The translations under genes and the position numbers were made by a program. 40,827 bases of DNA from Nocardia amamiensis NBRC 102102 (lineage in GTDB: Bacteria > Actinomycetota > Actinomycetes > Mycobacteriales > Mycobacteriaceae). The DNA is taken from the NCBI RefSeq assembly GCF_001612745.1, contig NZ_BDBA01000116.1, positions 1-40,827 on the forward strand, written 5' to 3'. The notes under the pieces were generated by a model. It searched no databases, had not been told where the DNA came from, and was given only the letters and a program-made list of their open reading frames with translations. Below, piece by piece: positions 15,054-23,089 of this stretch. How positions within the stretch are numbered: the first letter of the stretch is position 1; every line of letters begins with the position of its first letter.

Positions 15054-16619
15054 ATGACCGAGACCCGATCATCCTCCGACGACGACGAACGTCGCCTCGC
15101 CGAACTCGGCTACAAGCAGGAACTGGCCAGAACCTGGTCGGGATTCTCGAATTTCGCCATCAGCTTCACCATCGTCTCCATCCTTACCGGCGGATTGGCC
15201 AGTTATGGGATCGGATTGGCCAATGGCGGGCCGATCACCATGGCGTGGGGATGGCCCCTGGTCTCGATCATGGTGCTGTTCGTCGGGCTCGCCATGGCGG
15301 AGCTGGCGTCCGCCTATCCGACCTCGGGTGGGTTGTACTGGTGGGCAGCGGAGCTGGGCGGCCCGGTGTGGGGGTGGTTCACCGGCTGGTTCAACCTGAT
15401 CGGTCAGATCGCGGTCACCGCGGCGATCGACTACGGCGCGGCCATCTTCACCACCGTCGTGCTGAACGTCATCGGCGTCGACATCGGCACCGACCGCACG
15501 GCCATCTTCGGAGTGTTCGCCGCGATCCTGGTCTTGCACGCCGTGCTGAACGCGATCGGCCCGCACCTGTCGGCGGTGATCAACAACGTGTCGGCGTGGT
15601 GGCACGTCGGCGGCGTGGTGGTCTTCGTCGTCGTGCTCGGGTTCGGCGCGAAGCACCACCAGAGCGTGGGATTCGTCTTCACCGAGACAGTCGACAACAG
15701 CGCGATCGGTTTCGGCGGGGTCGCGTTCAGTTTCCTGCTCGGCCTGCTGCACGCGCAGTACACGTTCACCGGTTACGACGCCTCCGCCCACATGTCGGAG
15801 GAAACCCACGACGCGTCCCGCATGGCGGCGAAGGGCATCATCAACACGATCATCGTGTCGGCGATCGCAGGATATCTGCTCATCCTGGCGGTGACGTTCG
15901 CGATCCCGAATCTCGACAACGCGCTGGATCCGGAGCAGAACAGCGGCTATCCGGTGATCTACATCCTGGAGAACTCGCTGAACGGGTTCTGGTCGGGCCT
16001 GCTGCTGGTGATCGCGGCGGTCGCGCAATTGTTCTGCGGATACGCCTCGGTGACCTCGGCCTCGCGCATGCTGTTCGCGTTCGCGCGAGACGGCGCCGTG
16101 CCAGGAGCGAAGCTCTGGTCGAGGCTTTCGGCGCGGAAAGTGCCGGTGCACGCGGTGCTGTTCATCTCGTTCTTTGCCTTCGTGCTGCTGATTCCGTCGA
16201 TGTTGGTGCCCGCGCCGAACGCGCCGACCGCATACGCGGCCGCCACCTCGGTCGCGACCATCGGCCTGTACATCGCCTACGGCATCCCGATCCTGCTGCG
16301 GCAACGCCACGGCACCCGATTCCGCACCGGTCCATGGCAACTCGGCGCGTGGTATCGCCCGGTCGGGGTGGTCGCGCTGCTCTGGATCGCGGGGATCAGC
16401 TGCTTGTTCATCCTTCCCACCGACGCTCGCGGCTACCCGTGGCACCCCGAATTCACCTGGACCACGGTGAATTATGCGCCGCTGACCTTGGTCGGCGTGG
16501 TGGGTGCGATCGGGATCTGGTGGCTGGTGTCGGCGCGGACCTGGTTCACCGGGCCGAAGCGGACGGTGGACGAGCCGCCCGCCGAAGAGCCGGAGACGGA
16601 GGCGCCCGCCGTCGTCTGA
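15054..16619 (+). CDS. APC-superfamily amino-acid or amine permease
   Basis: This 521-residue transporter has about twelve hydrophobic segments. The opening RRLAELGYKQELARTWSGFS followed by NFAISFTIVSILTGG is characteristic of the ACT/GABA-permease-like branch of the APC superfamily. ELASAYPTSGGLYWWAAEL near 83-100 is the conserved helix-3 region, and GYDASAHMSEET near 240 the consensus in helix 6 to loop. Substrates in this branch are amino acids, GABA, choline or polyamines; none can be specified. The C-terminal 20 residues are acidic and cytosolic. GGGAGC lies eight bases before ATG 15054. It shares a 140-bp divergent promoter region with the flavoprotein gene. Confidence 0.88.
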   Translation: MTETRSSSDDDERRLAELGYKQELARTWSGFSNFAISFTIVSILTGGLASYGIGLANGGPITMAWGWPLVSIMVLFVGLAMAELASAYPTSGGLYWWAAELGGPVWGWFTGWFNLIGQIAVTAAIDYGAAIFTTVVLNVIGVDIGTDRTAIFGVFAAILVLHAVLNAIGPHLSAVINNVSAWWHVGGVVVFVVVLGFGAKHHQSVGFVFTETVDNSAIGFGGVAFSFLLGLLHAQYTFTGYDASAHMSEETHDASRMAAKGIINTIIVSAIAGYLLILAVTFAIPNLDNALDPEQNSGYPVIYILENSLNGFWSGLLLVIAAVAQLFCGYASVTSASRMLFAFARDGAVPGAKLWSRLSARKVPVHAVLFISFFAFVLLIPSMLVPAPNAPTAYAAATSVATIGLYIAYGIPILLRQRHGTRFRTGPWQLGAWYRPVGVVALLWIAGISCLFILPTDARGYPWHPEFTWTTVNYAPLTLVGVVGAIGIWWLVSARTWFTGPKRTVDEPPAEEPETEAPAVV

Positions 16620-16664
16620 AGTGATCCGCTACGGCGAGGTGGGTTCCCCACTCTGGCATGTCGA

Positions 16665-16701
16665 GTTTGTCGGCGTGGGTCGCTAGGGTTTGTCGGCATG
16701 G
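16665..16701 (+). repeat. Direct repeat GTTTGTCGGC(G/A)TGG, two copies
   Basis: Copies lie at 16665-16678 and 16688-16701, 23 bp apart. The second contains the ATG of the following gene. GTTT at 16665 and GGGTTT at 16686 are also spaced 17 bases, which resembles a weak SigF-type promoter. Confidence 0.5.
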
Positions 16702-17411
16702 AAAGGACCGACCTGGCACGTGTTTCGCCCGCCGGGAGAATTGTGTTCCCTGGAAATCCCTGGCCCGAGGGGCACGCGATCGAGGAGTTCGCGTGGACCG
16801 GCCGCATGGACCAGGCGGGTGGCCTGTGGTTCGATCTGCATCTGCGGTCGGCGGAATACGACGCCGAACACCGGCCCGAGGACGACCGCGACGACAGTGC
16901 CATCGAGGACTGGCTGTCGCCGATCGTGTGGCAGAACTATCACCGCTGCACGTTGTCGTCCACCTACTGGGGCGAGGACGAAGGCACCGGCCTGCGCGCC
17001 GCCACCCCTGGCCGGCCCTTTCTCCTGAAATCCGAACAGCCGCAATTCCGCACCGTCGACCCGCTGCCCTTGGCCGACGCGGACGACGTCGAATGCCTGG
17101 CGTTCAACATCTATCTGCTGGGGCACGACTCGGTCGCCGGCCAGGAGGTGTCGTTCACCCGGCGCGCGGACGGCAAGCATGACATCGACTGGCAGGGGCG
17201 CATCGCGCTGACCTACGCGGGCCAAGTCGAGTTCCGGTACCGATTCCAGGCCCGGATACCGAGCGCCACCCTGGAATACATTCGCTTCCCCCCGGAGATC
17301 TCGGCGGAGCAAGCCTACCGGCAGCTCAGCGAGGTACTCGACGCTCCCGAGCAATTCGAACTCGGCCTCGTCGACGGGCAGCCCGCCTGGGTGTCGCGGC
17401 TCCGGGCGTGA
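16698..17411 (+). CDS. Hypothetical protein, 237 residues
   Basis: I do not recognise the family. The protein is soluble and acidic, with many aromatic residues (WPEGHAIEEFAWTGRMD, WLSPIVWQNYHRC, SSTYWGEDEG). The middle reads as beta-rich and the end (IRFPPEISAEQAYRQLSEVL) as helical. No signal peptide or membrane segment is seen. The start at ATG 16698 lies in the second copy of a direct repeat, and only a weak AGGG precedes it. The gene is followed closely by the disrupted decarboxylase gene on the other strand, so it is the last intact gene before the transposon remnant. Confidence 0.65.
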   Translation: MERTDLARVSPAGRIVFPGNPWPEGHAIEEFAWTGRMDQAGGLWFDLHLRSAEYDAEHRPEDDRDDSAIEDWLSPIVWQNYHRCTLSSTYWGEDEGTGLRAATPGRPFLLKSEQPQFRTVDPLPLADADDVECLAFNIYLLGHDSVAGQEVSFTRRADGKHDIDWQGRIALTYAGQVEFRYRFQARIPSATLEYIRFPPEISAEQAYRQLSEVLDAPEQFELGLVDGQPAWVSRLRA

Positions 17412-17430
17412 TGCTCCGCGGCGTCCGGTG

Positions 17431-17626
17431 CTACTGGCCGGCGGTGTGGCCCGACAGTATGCAGACCGAGTCCAAGCCGAGGACGTGGTTGAGCCTGCCG
17501 AAGGCGAGCCACGAGCCGATGCTCATGCTCAGTTCGACCACTTCCACTTGGCTGTAGTGGGCGAACATGCGGGCGAAGAACTCCTCGTCGAGGTTGTGGT
17601 GATCGATGGCGTAGCTGGTGTCTGTG
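17431..17626 (-). pseudogene. Carboxymuconolactone decarboxylase-family protein, C-terminal fragment
   Basis: Read on the minus strand, the frame encodes YAIDHHNLDEEFFARMFAHY and then VEVVELSMSIGSWLAFGRLN and VLGLD before TAG (17433-17431). These segments match the C-terminal third of carboxymuconolactone-decarboxylase/AhpD-like proteins. The catalytic CxxC-bearing N-terminal part is missing: coding similarity stops at about 17620, exactly where the TnpB reading frame begins. The gene was evidently cut by insertion or by a deletion linked to it. Confidence 0.65.
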
Positions 17627-18319
17627 GCCGTGGAGGCCGCCGACCTGCACGCCGGTCACCGGCATCCGTTCCGGCCGGATGGCGATGTCGGCGGTTGGGT
17701 GGGTGCCGATCGGGGGCTGTCGGCGTTCCTGGTCGCGGCCACTGGTGACGGGGTCGAGGTGGATCGGGTGGTCGATCATCCGAAACCTCTCGCCGCCGCC
17801 TTGCAGCGGCAACGGCGCCTGGCGAAAGCGGTGACGCGCAAACAGCGAGGGTCGAAGTCCCGCGGCCGCGCGGTGACGCGGCTGGCGCGGCACCATCGCC
17901 GGGTCGGTGCCGTTCGGGCGCATTTTCTGCATCAGGTGTCCAACCGGCTGGTCAAGACCCACGACCGGCTGGTGCTGGAGGACCTGAACATCACCGGCCT
18001 GATGGCCAACCGGCATCTGTCGCGCGCTATCGCCGATGCGGGCTGGGGCGAGCTGGCGCGTCAACTGCGCTACAAGCAGGCTTGGCGCGGCGGGCAGGTC
18101 CACGTGGTGGATCGCTGGTTCCCGTCGAGCCGAAGGTGTTCACGCTGCGGCACCGACAACCTGGCGCTGCGGTTGGCCGATCGTGTCTTCGCCTGCGGGT
18201 GTGGGCTGGTGGTCGACCGCGATGTGAATGCCGCGGTGAATCTCGCCGTCCGGGCCGAGCTGGATCATGCCCGGGTCCGGGAGCCCGAAACACGAGCCCC
18301 GGTCATCAATGCCTGCTGA
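17618..18319 (+). pseudogene. tnpB: TnpB (IS605-family OrfB) RNA-guided nuclease, N-terminally truncated
   Basis: The remaining 233 codons hold the C-terminal half of TnpB, including a complete RuvC core. The first Asp lies in WVGADRG near residue 30, the Glu in RLVLEDLNITG near 120, and the last Asp in VVDRDVNAAVNLA near 205. The zinc-ribbon pair is CSRCG near 175 and CGCG near 195. The N-terminal roughly 170-200 residues (the wedge and recognition lobes that bind omega-RNA) are absent, so a full-length TnpB of about 400 residues is reduced to its nuclease half. No TnpA transposase is adjacent. The left edge abuts the decarboxylase fragment. The protein is unlikely to be functional alone, but all three nuclease residues are kept, unlike TldR-type dead derivatives. 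Confidence 0.85.
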
Positions 18320-18466
18320 CGGGACGGCGCTGGCACACCAGATTCTGGTGTGTGAAACCGGCCCGGTTGACGCGGGAACCAACGCCTGCACCCTGCTGGG
18401 GTGCAGGCCGAGGACGTCCGAGAAGGACGGTGTCCGAACACTCCACGAGTTCTCGGGCACGTTGAA
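18320..18466 (+). ncRNA. Probable omega-RNA (reRNA) region and right end of the TnpB element
   Basis: Directly after the tnpB stop are strong hairpins. CACACCAGA-T-TCTGGTGTG at 18334-18352 has 9-bp perfect arms. GCCTGCACCC-loop-GGGTGCAGGC at 18384-18408 has a 10-bp perfect stem. The sequence then runs to CACGTTGAA near 18458-18466, which resembles right ends of actinobacterial IS605/IS1341-type elements. In such elements the 3' end gives the guide scaffold, and the flanking DNA (here from about 18467) would be the guide. The exact end is inferred. Confidence 0.55.
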
Positions 18467-18536
18467 GTACGGTATACGCTGGCCGCCCGGCGCGCGGGGG
18501 CGGCGGTCGGGATAGGGCGGAAAGGCGGGCGCGAGC

Positions 18537-20345
18537 ATGAACGATCCGTATTCCTCGTGGGCTGCCCGGAATTCGTCCGAAAACCTGCCACTGGCCGCGC
18601 GCTATCAGAGTGCGGACCCGATCCGCTGGCACGGCAGCATGGTGTACCCGATGTACAGCGAGCAGATCGGTCCTGCTCCGACTACTGTCACGGTGACAAT
18701 GCTTTCCGCGGCGCCGCCCGCCGGGCTGCGCGGGCTGGGGATCGGTCTATCCGTAGTCGACGGCTACGTGGACTTGCACGGACGGTCGCTCGCCGGAGTC
18801 GATGCGTGGAGCGACGCACTCGCCGAGGGTGTCGGTTTCCATGTGACACCGACGGCGCCGAGCACACTGGTGACGCTCACGCCGGTCTGGGTGGACGAAT
18901 TCGGCACCCAGAAGTCCTGGACAGGCAATTACGGCATTGTCGTCGAGCACCGGCCCGAGGGACGAGTCGTCTTGTGGTGCAGCATCGGCGAAGGACCGGC
19001 CAACTTCGCCAACCTGGTCGTGGAGGTGTCCACCGCTCCCACCATCATCGCACCGGACGTACCGGCCACGAACGCGCCCGAGACGACGCCGATGGCGGTG
19101 AGCACGCCGATCGCTCCGCCCGCATCGACAGAAGGTCCTCCTACCGCACCCACGATGCCGGTTCCCCGGATCGACGCCGCTGCGCCCGCGGGAGAGTCCG
19201 CCGCGATCGCCGGTCCGGCCGCCGAAGATCCCGCGCAGGTCGGGAATGGCCGCCCACCCGCCAACGGACAGTCGGCCCCGGCCCGACGTTCGGGCAGTCT
19301 CTTTACGAACCTACAGTCGTCACGGACCGCACTGCCTGACCCCGAAGCTCCGCGTTCCGCACCAGGATCGATGGGCGGCGACGCGCAAGCCCCAGCGGAT
19401 CCGCCACACCTAGATCACCGCGGCCCGGTTTCGAATGCACAGACCCCAGCAGAGGCCCCCGTCGCCGCTGCCCGTCCACTGCTGACAAACCCGCGCTCCG
19501 GGGCAGATTCCCCGCATTCAGCACCGAACACACAGATCACAGCAGACGCCTCCGCCCCAATGTTCGCGCCGACGCCCTCCTCGGCGAAAGTCCCGCGATT
19601 ACCACCGGTCGACGCTCCCAGCCCGTCGGCCGCGCACCCAGCAACGGACATCCCGCGCACTCTTTCCAGCTCACAGGTGTCGAATATGACGCAGCACAGC
19701 GCGGATGCTTCGGACCCTCCCTTCGGCCCGCCGGTTGCGAATACCCACCCTGCGCCGTACCCATGGGACTCAGCTCCCAGCCCACAGGCGCCGAATACAC
19801 AGCCCGCAGGCGCGCTGGAGCGTTCGCTAGGCCCGCTGGCGACGACGACCATGCGGAGCGCTGCGAATACGACCCACCCAGCTCCCGGTTCGCCGTCCCA
19901 GCACACGCAACCACCAGTAGGCACTCTCAGCTCCGCCCCTATCCCACCGGTTCCGGATACCGCGACCGATCCGCCGTCGCCACCGCAGGCCGGCGGACGA
20001 CCCGCGGCCGTCGATCCGCCGCGGCCGACGGCCGAGACCAGGCAGTCGAGCGACCCCGGCTATCGCGGCGCGCTCTACGATCTCGGCGTCGCCATGTCCA
20101 CCATGGGCGAGGAAGAACAAGCCTGTGGATTGTGGGCCCAGGCCGCCGAGGCCGGGCACGCGGGCGCCGCATACGAACTCGGGATGGTCCGCTACCGGCA
20201 CGGTGACCCGGCCGGGGCCGAATCATGGTGGCGCACCGCCGCCGACCGCGGCGAACCGCGCGCCATCGCCGGCCTCGCCGACCTGCTCGACCAGCAGGGC
20301 AAGCACACCGAAGCGAGCTCGATACGCCGCAGCCACGGTCCGTGA
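18537..20345 (+). CDS. Large Pro/Ala/Ser/Thr-rich protein with C-terminal Sel1-like repeats
   Basis: This 602-residue protein has three parts. Residues 1-170 form an unrecognised folded domain (opens MNDPYSSWAARNSSENLPLA; beta-rich, with WTGNYGIVVEHRPEGRVVLW near 128). Residues about 170-510 are a disordered linker dominated by Pro, Ala, Ser and Thr with recurring PNTQ-, NTHPAP- and SSAP-like pieces. Residues about 515-600 contain two Sel1/TPR-type helical pairs (ALYDLGVAMSTMGEEEQA and AAYELGMVRYRHGDPAGAE). Sel1 repeats serve protein-protein contacts. There is no signal peptide or membrane segment. GAAAGG precedes ATG 18537 by about 12 bases. It lies directly downstream of the TnpB remnant. 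Function unknown. Confidence 0.72.
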   Translation: MNDPYSSWAARNSSENLPLAARYQSADPIRWHGSMVYPMYSEQIGPAPTTVTVTMLSAAPPAGLRGLGIGLSVVDGYVDLHGRSLAGVDAWSDALAEGVGFHVTPTAPSTLVTLTPVWVDEFGTQKSWTGNYGIVVEHRPEGRVVLWCSIGEGPANFANLVVEVSTAPTIIAPDVPATNAPETTPMAVSTPIAPPASTEGPPTAPTMPVPRIDAAAPAGESAAIAGPAAEDPAQVGNGRPPANGQSAPARRSGSLFTNLQSSRTALPDPEAPRSAPGSMGGDAQAPADPPHLDHRGPVSNAQTPAEAPVAAARPLLTNPRSGADSPHSAPNTQITADASAPMFAPTPSSAKVPRLPPVDAPSPSAAHPATDIPRTLSSSQVSNMTQHSADASDPPFGPPVANTHPAPYPWDSAPSPQAPNTQPAGALERSLGPLATTTMRSAANTTHPAPGSPSQHTQPPVGTLSSAPIPPVPDTATDPPSPPQAGGRPAAVDPPRPTAETRQSSDPGYRGALYDLGVAMSTMGEEEQACGLWAQAAEAGHAGAAYELGMVRYRHGDPAGAESWWRTAADRGEPRAIAGLADLLDQQGKHTEASSIRRSHGP

Positions 20346-20361
20346 TCTGCGCTGGCGGACC

Positions 20362-20389
20362 TGGACTGCCCACGGGTGGGGAACATATG
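20362..20389 (+). promoter_or_regulatory. Possible vegetative promoter for the erm leader transcript
   Basis: TGGACT at 20362-20367 and CATATG at 20384-20389 are spaced 16 bases, about 70 bp upstream of the leader ATG. Both boxes are imperfect, so this is a weak call. Confidence 0.25.
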
Positions 20390-20461
20390 CGGGTGGAAGG
20401 GGCGCGTGGCATCGGGAAAAGAAGTGGCGCGCTCATGCGGGACTGCCGTAGGTTGCGGAGC

Positions 20462-20572
20462 ATGTTGATCAGTGCGGGTGTGAACGCGCCCTACGTGGTA
20501 GGCGCGTACTACATCCGTCTGCGTACGGAGGCCTGGGCTCTGCCAGCGCACCGTAGCACCCCGATCTGCTGA
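20462..20572 (+). CDS. Leader peptide of the erm gene with an RLR macrolide-arrest motif
   Basis: A 36-codon frame from ATG 20462 to TGA 20572 lies 116 bp upstream of the methylase gene. Its middle reads YYIRLRTEAWAL, with Arg-Leu-Arg at 19-21. R-x-R is the nascent-chain motif at which macrolide-bound ribosomes stall in ErmD-type leaders. GCGGAG lies just before the ATG; in-frame GTG codons at 7 and 12 are alternative starts. The transcript can fold CGCGCC/GGCGCG around 20483-20505 and alternatively CGTAC/GTACG around 20505-20528, so a stalled ribosome at the RLR codons would cover part of the second arm. Inferred role: sensing macrolide and opening the downstream methylase ribosome site. Confidence 0.62.
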   Translation: MLISAGVNAPYVVGAYYIRLRTEAWALPAHRSTPIC

Positions 20573-20669
20573 TTCCTTTCGATCGGAATCCACTCCCACG
20601 GGTAACGGCCCCTGGGTTCCGCTGTGCCCTGGCATGGGTCCGGGCGAATCACCCTTCCTGATTCGACCA

Positions 20670-20682
20670 CTCCGTTCGGAGG
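20670..20682 (+). promoter_or_regulatory. Hairpin sequestering the erm Shine-Dalgarno
   Basis: CTCCG-TT-CGGAG (20670-20681) is a perfect inverted repeat that pairs the GGAGG ribosome site (20678-20682), located six bases before the methylase ATG. With the RLR leader upstream, this is the expected off-state of translational attenuation. Confidence 0.55.
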
Positions 20683-20688
20683 ACACCC

Positions 20689-21501
20689 ATGTCCCGCCAT
20701 CGCTCTCTTCCGCCTGCCCGACACAGCAGGCTCAGCACCCCGAGCACGCGAATGCGGCTCTCGCAGAACTTTCTCACCGATGCCGATGCCGCGCGCCTGA
20801 TCGTGCGCGCCTCCGGTGTGGGCGCCGACGACCTGGTGTTGGAGATCGGCCCCGGCGACGGCATGCTGACCCGGCATTTGCTCGGTACCGCAGGCCGCGT
20901 CCGCGCCTACGAGAAGGACCGGCACTACGCGGATCTGCTGCGCCGCAGGTACGCGAATGATCCGCGAATCCACTTCTACCACCATGATTTCCGCACGGTG
21001 CCCGCGCCACGGGAGCCGTTCGCCGTTGTGGCCAACGTGCCGTTCGCCATCACGACCGACATCGTGCGCTGGTGCCTGGCCGCGCGGCGGCTCACCTCCG
21101 CCACCCTGCTGACCCAAATCGAATTCGCCCGTAAGCATTCCGGTGACTACGGCCGCTGGACGAAGCTCGCCGTCAGCCATTGGCCGACGACGGCGTTCGA
21201 ACTCGGCGCGCGCATCGGCAGGCACAGCTTCCACCCGGTGCCGCGAGTCGACACCGCCATCCTCCGGCTGCGCAAGCGGCGCGATCCGCTGATCCCGCGC
21301 ACGCTGATCGGCGACTACCGCAGGGTGGTCGAACTCGGTTTCACCGGAGTCGGCGGGTGCCTGGCCGCGTCACTGCGCCGGGAGTTCCCGACCGGCGCCG
21401 TTCGCGCATCCTGCGCCGCGGCCGGAATTCCGCTCGACCAGCCGGTCGGGCTGGTCTCAGCCGATCGCTGGCTGGCCCTCTACCGAGCACTGCGCACCTG
21501 A
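20689..21501 (+). CDS. erm: Erm-family 23S rRNA adenine-N6-methyltransferase
   Basis: The 270-residue protein is an rRNA adenine N6-methyltransferase. RLSQNFLTD at 23-31 is the conserved family start. The SAM-binding motif I is VLEIGPGDGMLTRHLL at 50-65. An acidic residue follows (YEKD near 74), then HHDF at 98-101 and the catalytic NVPFAI at 116-121. Erm enzymes methylate A2058 of 23S rRNA and give macrolide, lincosamide and streptogramin B resistance. I favour Erm over the housekeeping KsgA because of the basic N-terminal extension (MSRHRSLPPARHS), the NVPF motif and the leader-peptide control region. Length is typical for actinobacterial Erm proteins. GGAGG precedes ATG 20689 by six bases. 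Confidence 0.85.
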   Translation: MSRHRSLPPARHSRLSTPSTRMRLSQNFLTDADAARLIVRASGVGADDLVLEIGPGDGMLTRHLLGTAGRVRAYEKDRHYADLLRRRYANDPRIHFYHHDFRTVPAPREPFAVVANVPFAITTDIVRWCLAARRLTSATLLTQIEFARKHSGDYGRWTKLAVSHWPTTAFELGARIGRHSFHPVPRVDTAILRLRKRRDPLIPRTLIGDYRRVVELGFTGVGGCLAASLRREFPTGAVRASCAAAGIPLDQPVGLVSADRWLALYRALRT

Positions 21502-21776
21502 CCGGAAGGCGACCGCGCCGAACCGGGAGTGCCCGTCCGGCCGAGCGGAGGCCGAATACGGCAAGGCTCGCGCGAAAGCCGAAGACACGGGTAACCGCGG
21601 GCATCCGCCGGCCGAATCACGACGGCAGGCGGGCCGGCCGCGTCGTCTCGGCGATCGCATTCGCCGGAGATGACGCGGCCGGCCTACCCGCGCTGGTCGA
21701 CTCCGGCAGCCACGGTGATGCCGATATCGTCCAGCGGCGGACCACCTGCGCGGTCGAGCCCGAGCTGCGCGCTCGG
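21502..21776. other. Intergenic region between erm and ectD, no gene recognised
   Basis: The two genes converge here. I found no convincing coding frame and no clear hairpin terminator. Confidence 0.4.
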
Positions 21777-22694
21777 TCAGGCCGTCAGAGGCGTGAAGTC
21801 GCGGCTGCCGATGTAACCCGGTCGCGGCGCAGGCGCGGCGAACGGGTCGACGAGCGTGTTGTCCATGCTGTTGAACACCACGAAAATGTTCGAGCGGGGA
21901 AAGGGCGTGATGTTGTTCGACGATCCGTGCATCAGATTGGAGTCGAACAGCAGCGCCGATCCGGCGCGGCCGGTGAACTGGCTGATCCCGTACCGGTCCG
22001 CCAGCGCGGTGATGTCCTCGGCGGTCGGAACCCCGATCTCCTGCTCCTGCAACGACTCCCGATAGTGCTCGGCAGGGGTGCTGCCCATGCACGGAACGAA
22101 GGTACGGTGCGAGCCCGGCATGACCATCAGGCTGCCGTTGATCGGGTAGTTGTCGGTCAGCGCGATCGACAGGCTCACCGCGCGGGGCGCGGGCATCCCG
22201 TCCTCGGCGTGCCAGGTCTCGAAATCCGAATGCCAGTAGAAACCGGTGCCCCGGAAGCCGGGCATGTAGTTGACCCGGCTCTGGTGCACGTACACCTCCG
22301 ATCCGAGCACTTGCTCGGCCAACCGGAGTACCTGCGGCCTGCGCACCAGCTCGGCGACCGCCGCGCTGAGCTTGTGCACCTCGAAGATCGAGCGCACCCG
22401 GTTCGACGACTTCTCCACGATGAGCCGGTCGTCGTCGCGCAGCGCGGGATCCCCGGCGAGACGGGTGATCTCGTCGCTGAACTCGGCCACCTCCGCGGGA
22501 GTGAGCAACTCGTCGAAGATGGCGAACCCGTCGGCGTCGAACGACGCGAGTTCCGAGCTGTCGATCTTCCCCCAGACCGTGGGGTCGGCGCGCTCCAGGT
22601 GCGGAGCGGGTGCGCCGAGCCGGGTCGGGTAGCGATCGTAGCTTGCGGTCTCGGGCCGAGTCGCGGTGTGCTGCAGAGCCATTGCTGTGCTCAT
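21777..22694 (-). CDS. ectD: Ectoine 5-hydroxylase
   Basis: The 305-residue enzyme is a non-haem Fe(II)/2-oxoglutarate dioxygenase that converts ectoine to 5-hydroxyectoine. The signature region FYWHSDFETWHAEDG contains His155 and Asp157; the third iron ligand His256 lies in FDSNLMHGSSNN. The N-terminal DPTVWG and DGFAIFDELLTPAEV segments and the closing GSRDF are also typical. Length fits the family (about 300). ATG 22694 overlaps the ectC stop by ATGA; upstream in-frame extension is shadow. It is the last gene of ectABCD and implies accumulation of hydroxyectoine under salt or heat stress. Confidence 0.95.
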   Translation of the reverse strand: MSTAMALQHTATRPETASYDRYPTRLGAPAPHLERADPTVWGKIDSSELASFDADGFAIFDELLTPAEVAEFSDEITRLAGDPALRDDDRLIVEKSSNRVRSIFEVHKLSAAVAELVRRPQVLRLAEQVLGSEVYVHQSRVNYMPGFRGTGFYWHSDFETWHAEDGMPAPRAVSLSIALTDNYPINGSLMVMPGSHRTFVPCMGSTPAEHYRESLQEQEIGVPTAEDITALADRYGISQFTGRAGSALLFDSNLMHGSSNNITPFPRSNIFVVFNSMDNTLVDPFAAPAPRPGYIGSRDFTPLTA

Positions 22695-23089
22695 CCTCCG
22701 ATCGTCGCGGCGACCAGCGGGTAGACGCCGTCGCTGTCGTGAACCTCCTGCCCCGTGACCGGCGGGTTGAACACGCACATCATCCGCATCCGGGCGCGGA
22801 CCTCGAGGCGGTGGCGTTCATGTCCGTCGAGCAGGTACATCGAGCCGGGCGCGAGCTCGTAGCTGATGTCGTTGTCCAGATCGGTCAACGTGCCCTCGCC
22901 CTCGATGAGCCACACCGCCTCCACATGGTGCAGGTAGTGGAACTCGTGCACCGTGCCCGCGTCGATGGTGGTCTCGTGGAAGGAGAACCCGACGCCGTCA
23001 CCGCCGAGGATGATGCGCTTGCTGCGCCAGCCCTCGCCCTTGACGTCCCGCTCGGTGCCGGTGATCTCCGCCGTGCTGCGCACGATCAT
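22691..23089 (-). CDS. ectC: L-ectoine synthase
   Basis: The 132-residue cupin-fold enzyme cyclises N-gamma-acetyl-L-2,4-diaminobutyrate to ectoine. Family segments are MIVRSTAEITGTERDVKGEG at the N-terminus, FHYLHHVEAVWLIEGEG near 51-67 (metal-binding Glu and neighbours) and YLLDGHERHRLEVRA near 85-99. Length is standard. It overlaps both neighbours by four bases (ATGA), so it is translationally coupled to ectB and ectD. Confidence 0.95.
   Translation of the reverse strand: MIVRSTAEITGTERDVKGEGWRSKRIILGGDGVGFSFHETTIDAGTVHEFHYLHHVEAVWLIEGEGTLTDLDNDISYELAPGSMYLLDGHERHRLEVRARMRMMCVFNPPVTGQEVHDSDGVYPLVAATIGG

Noticed and set aside
17618..18319. TldR-type nuclease-dead TnpB repressor
   Set aside because: All three RuvC acidic residues are present and the RNA-binding N-terminal half is missing, opposite to TldR.
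8005..20389. GAACATATGC shared by positions near 8008 and 20381
   Set aside because: A 10-base match is expected by chance in 40 kb and the surroundings do not align.
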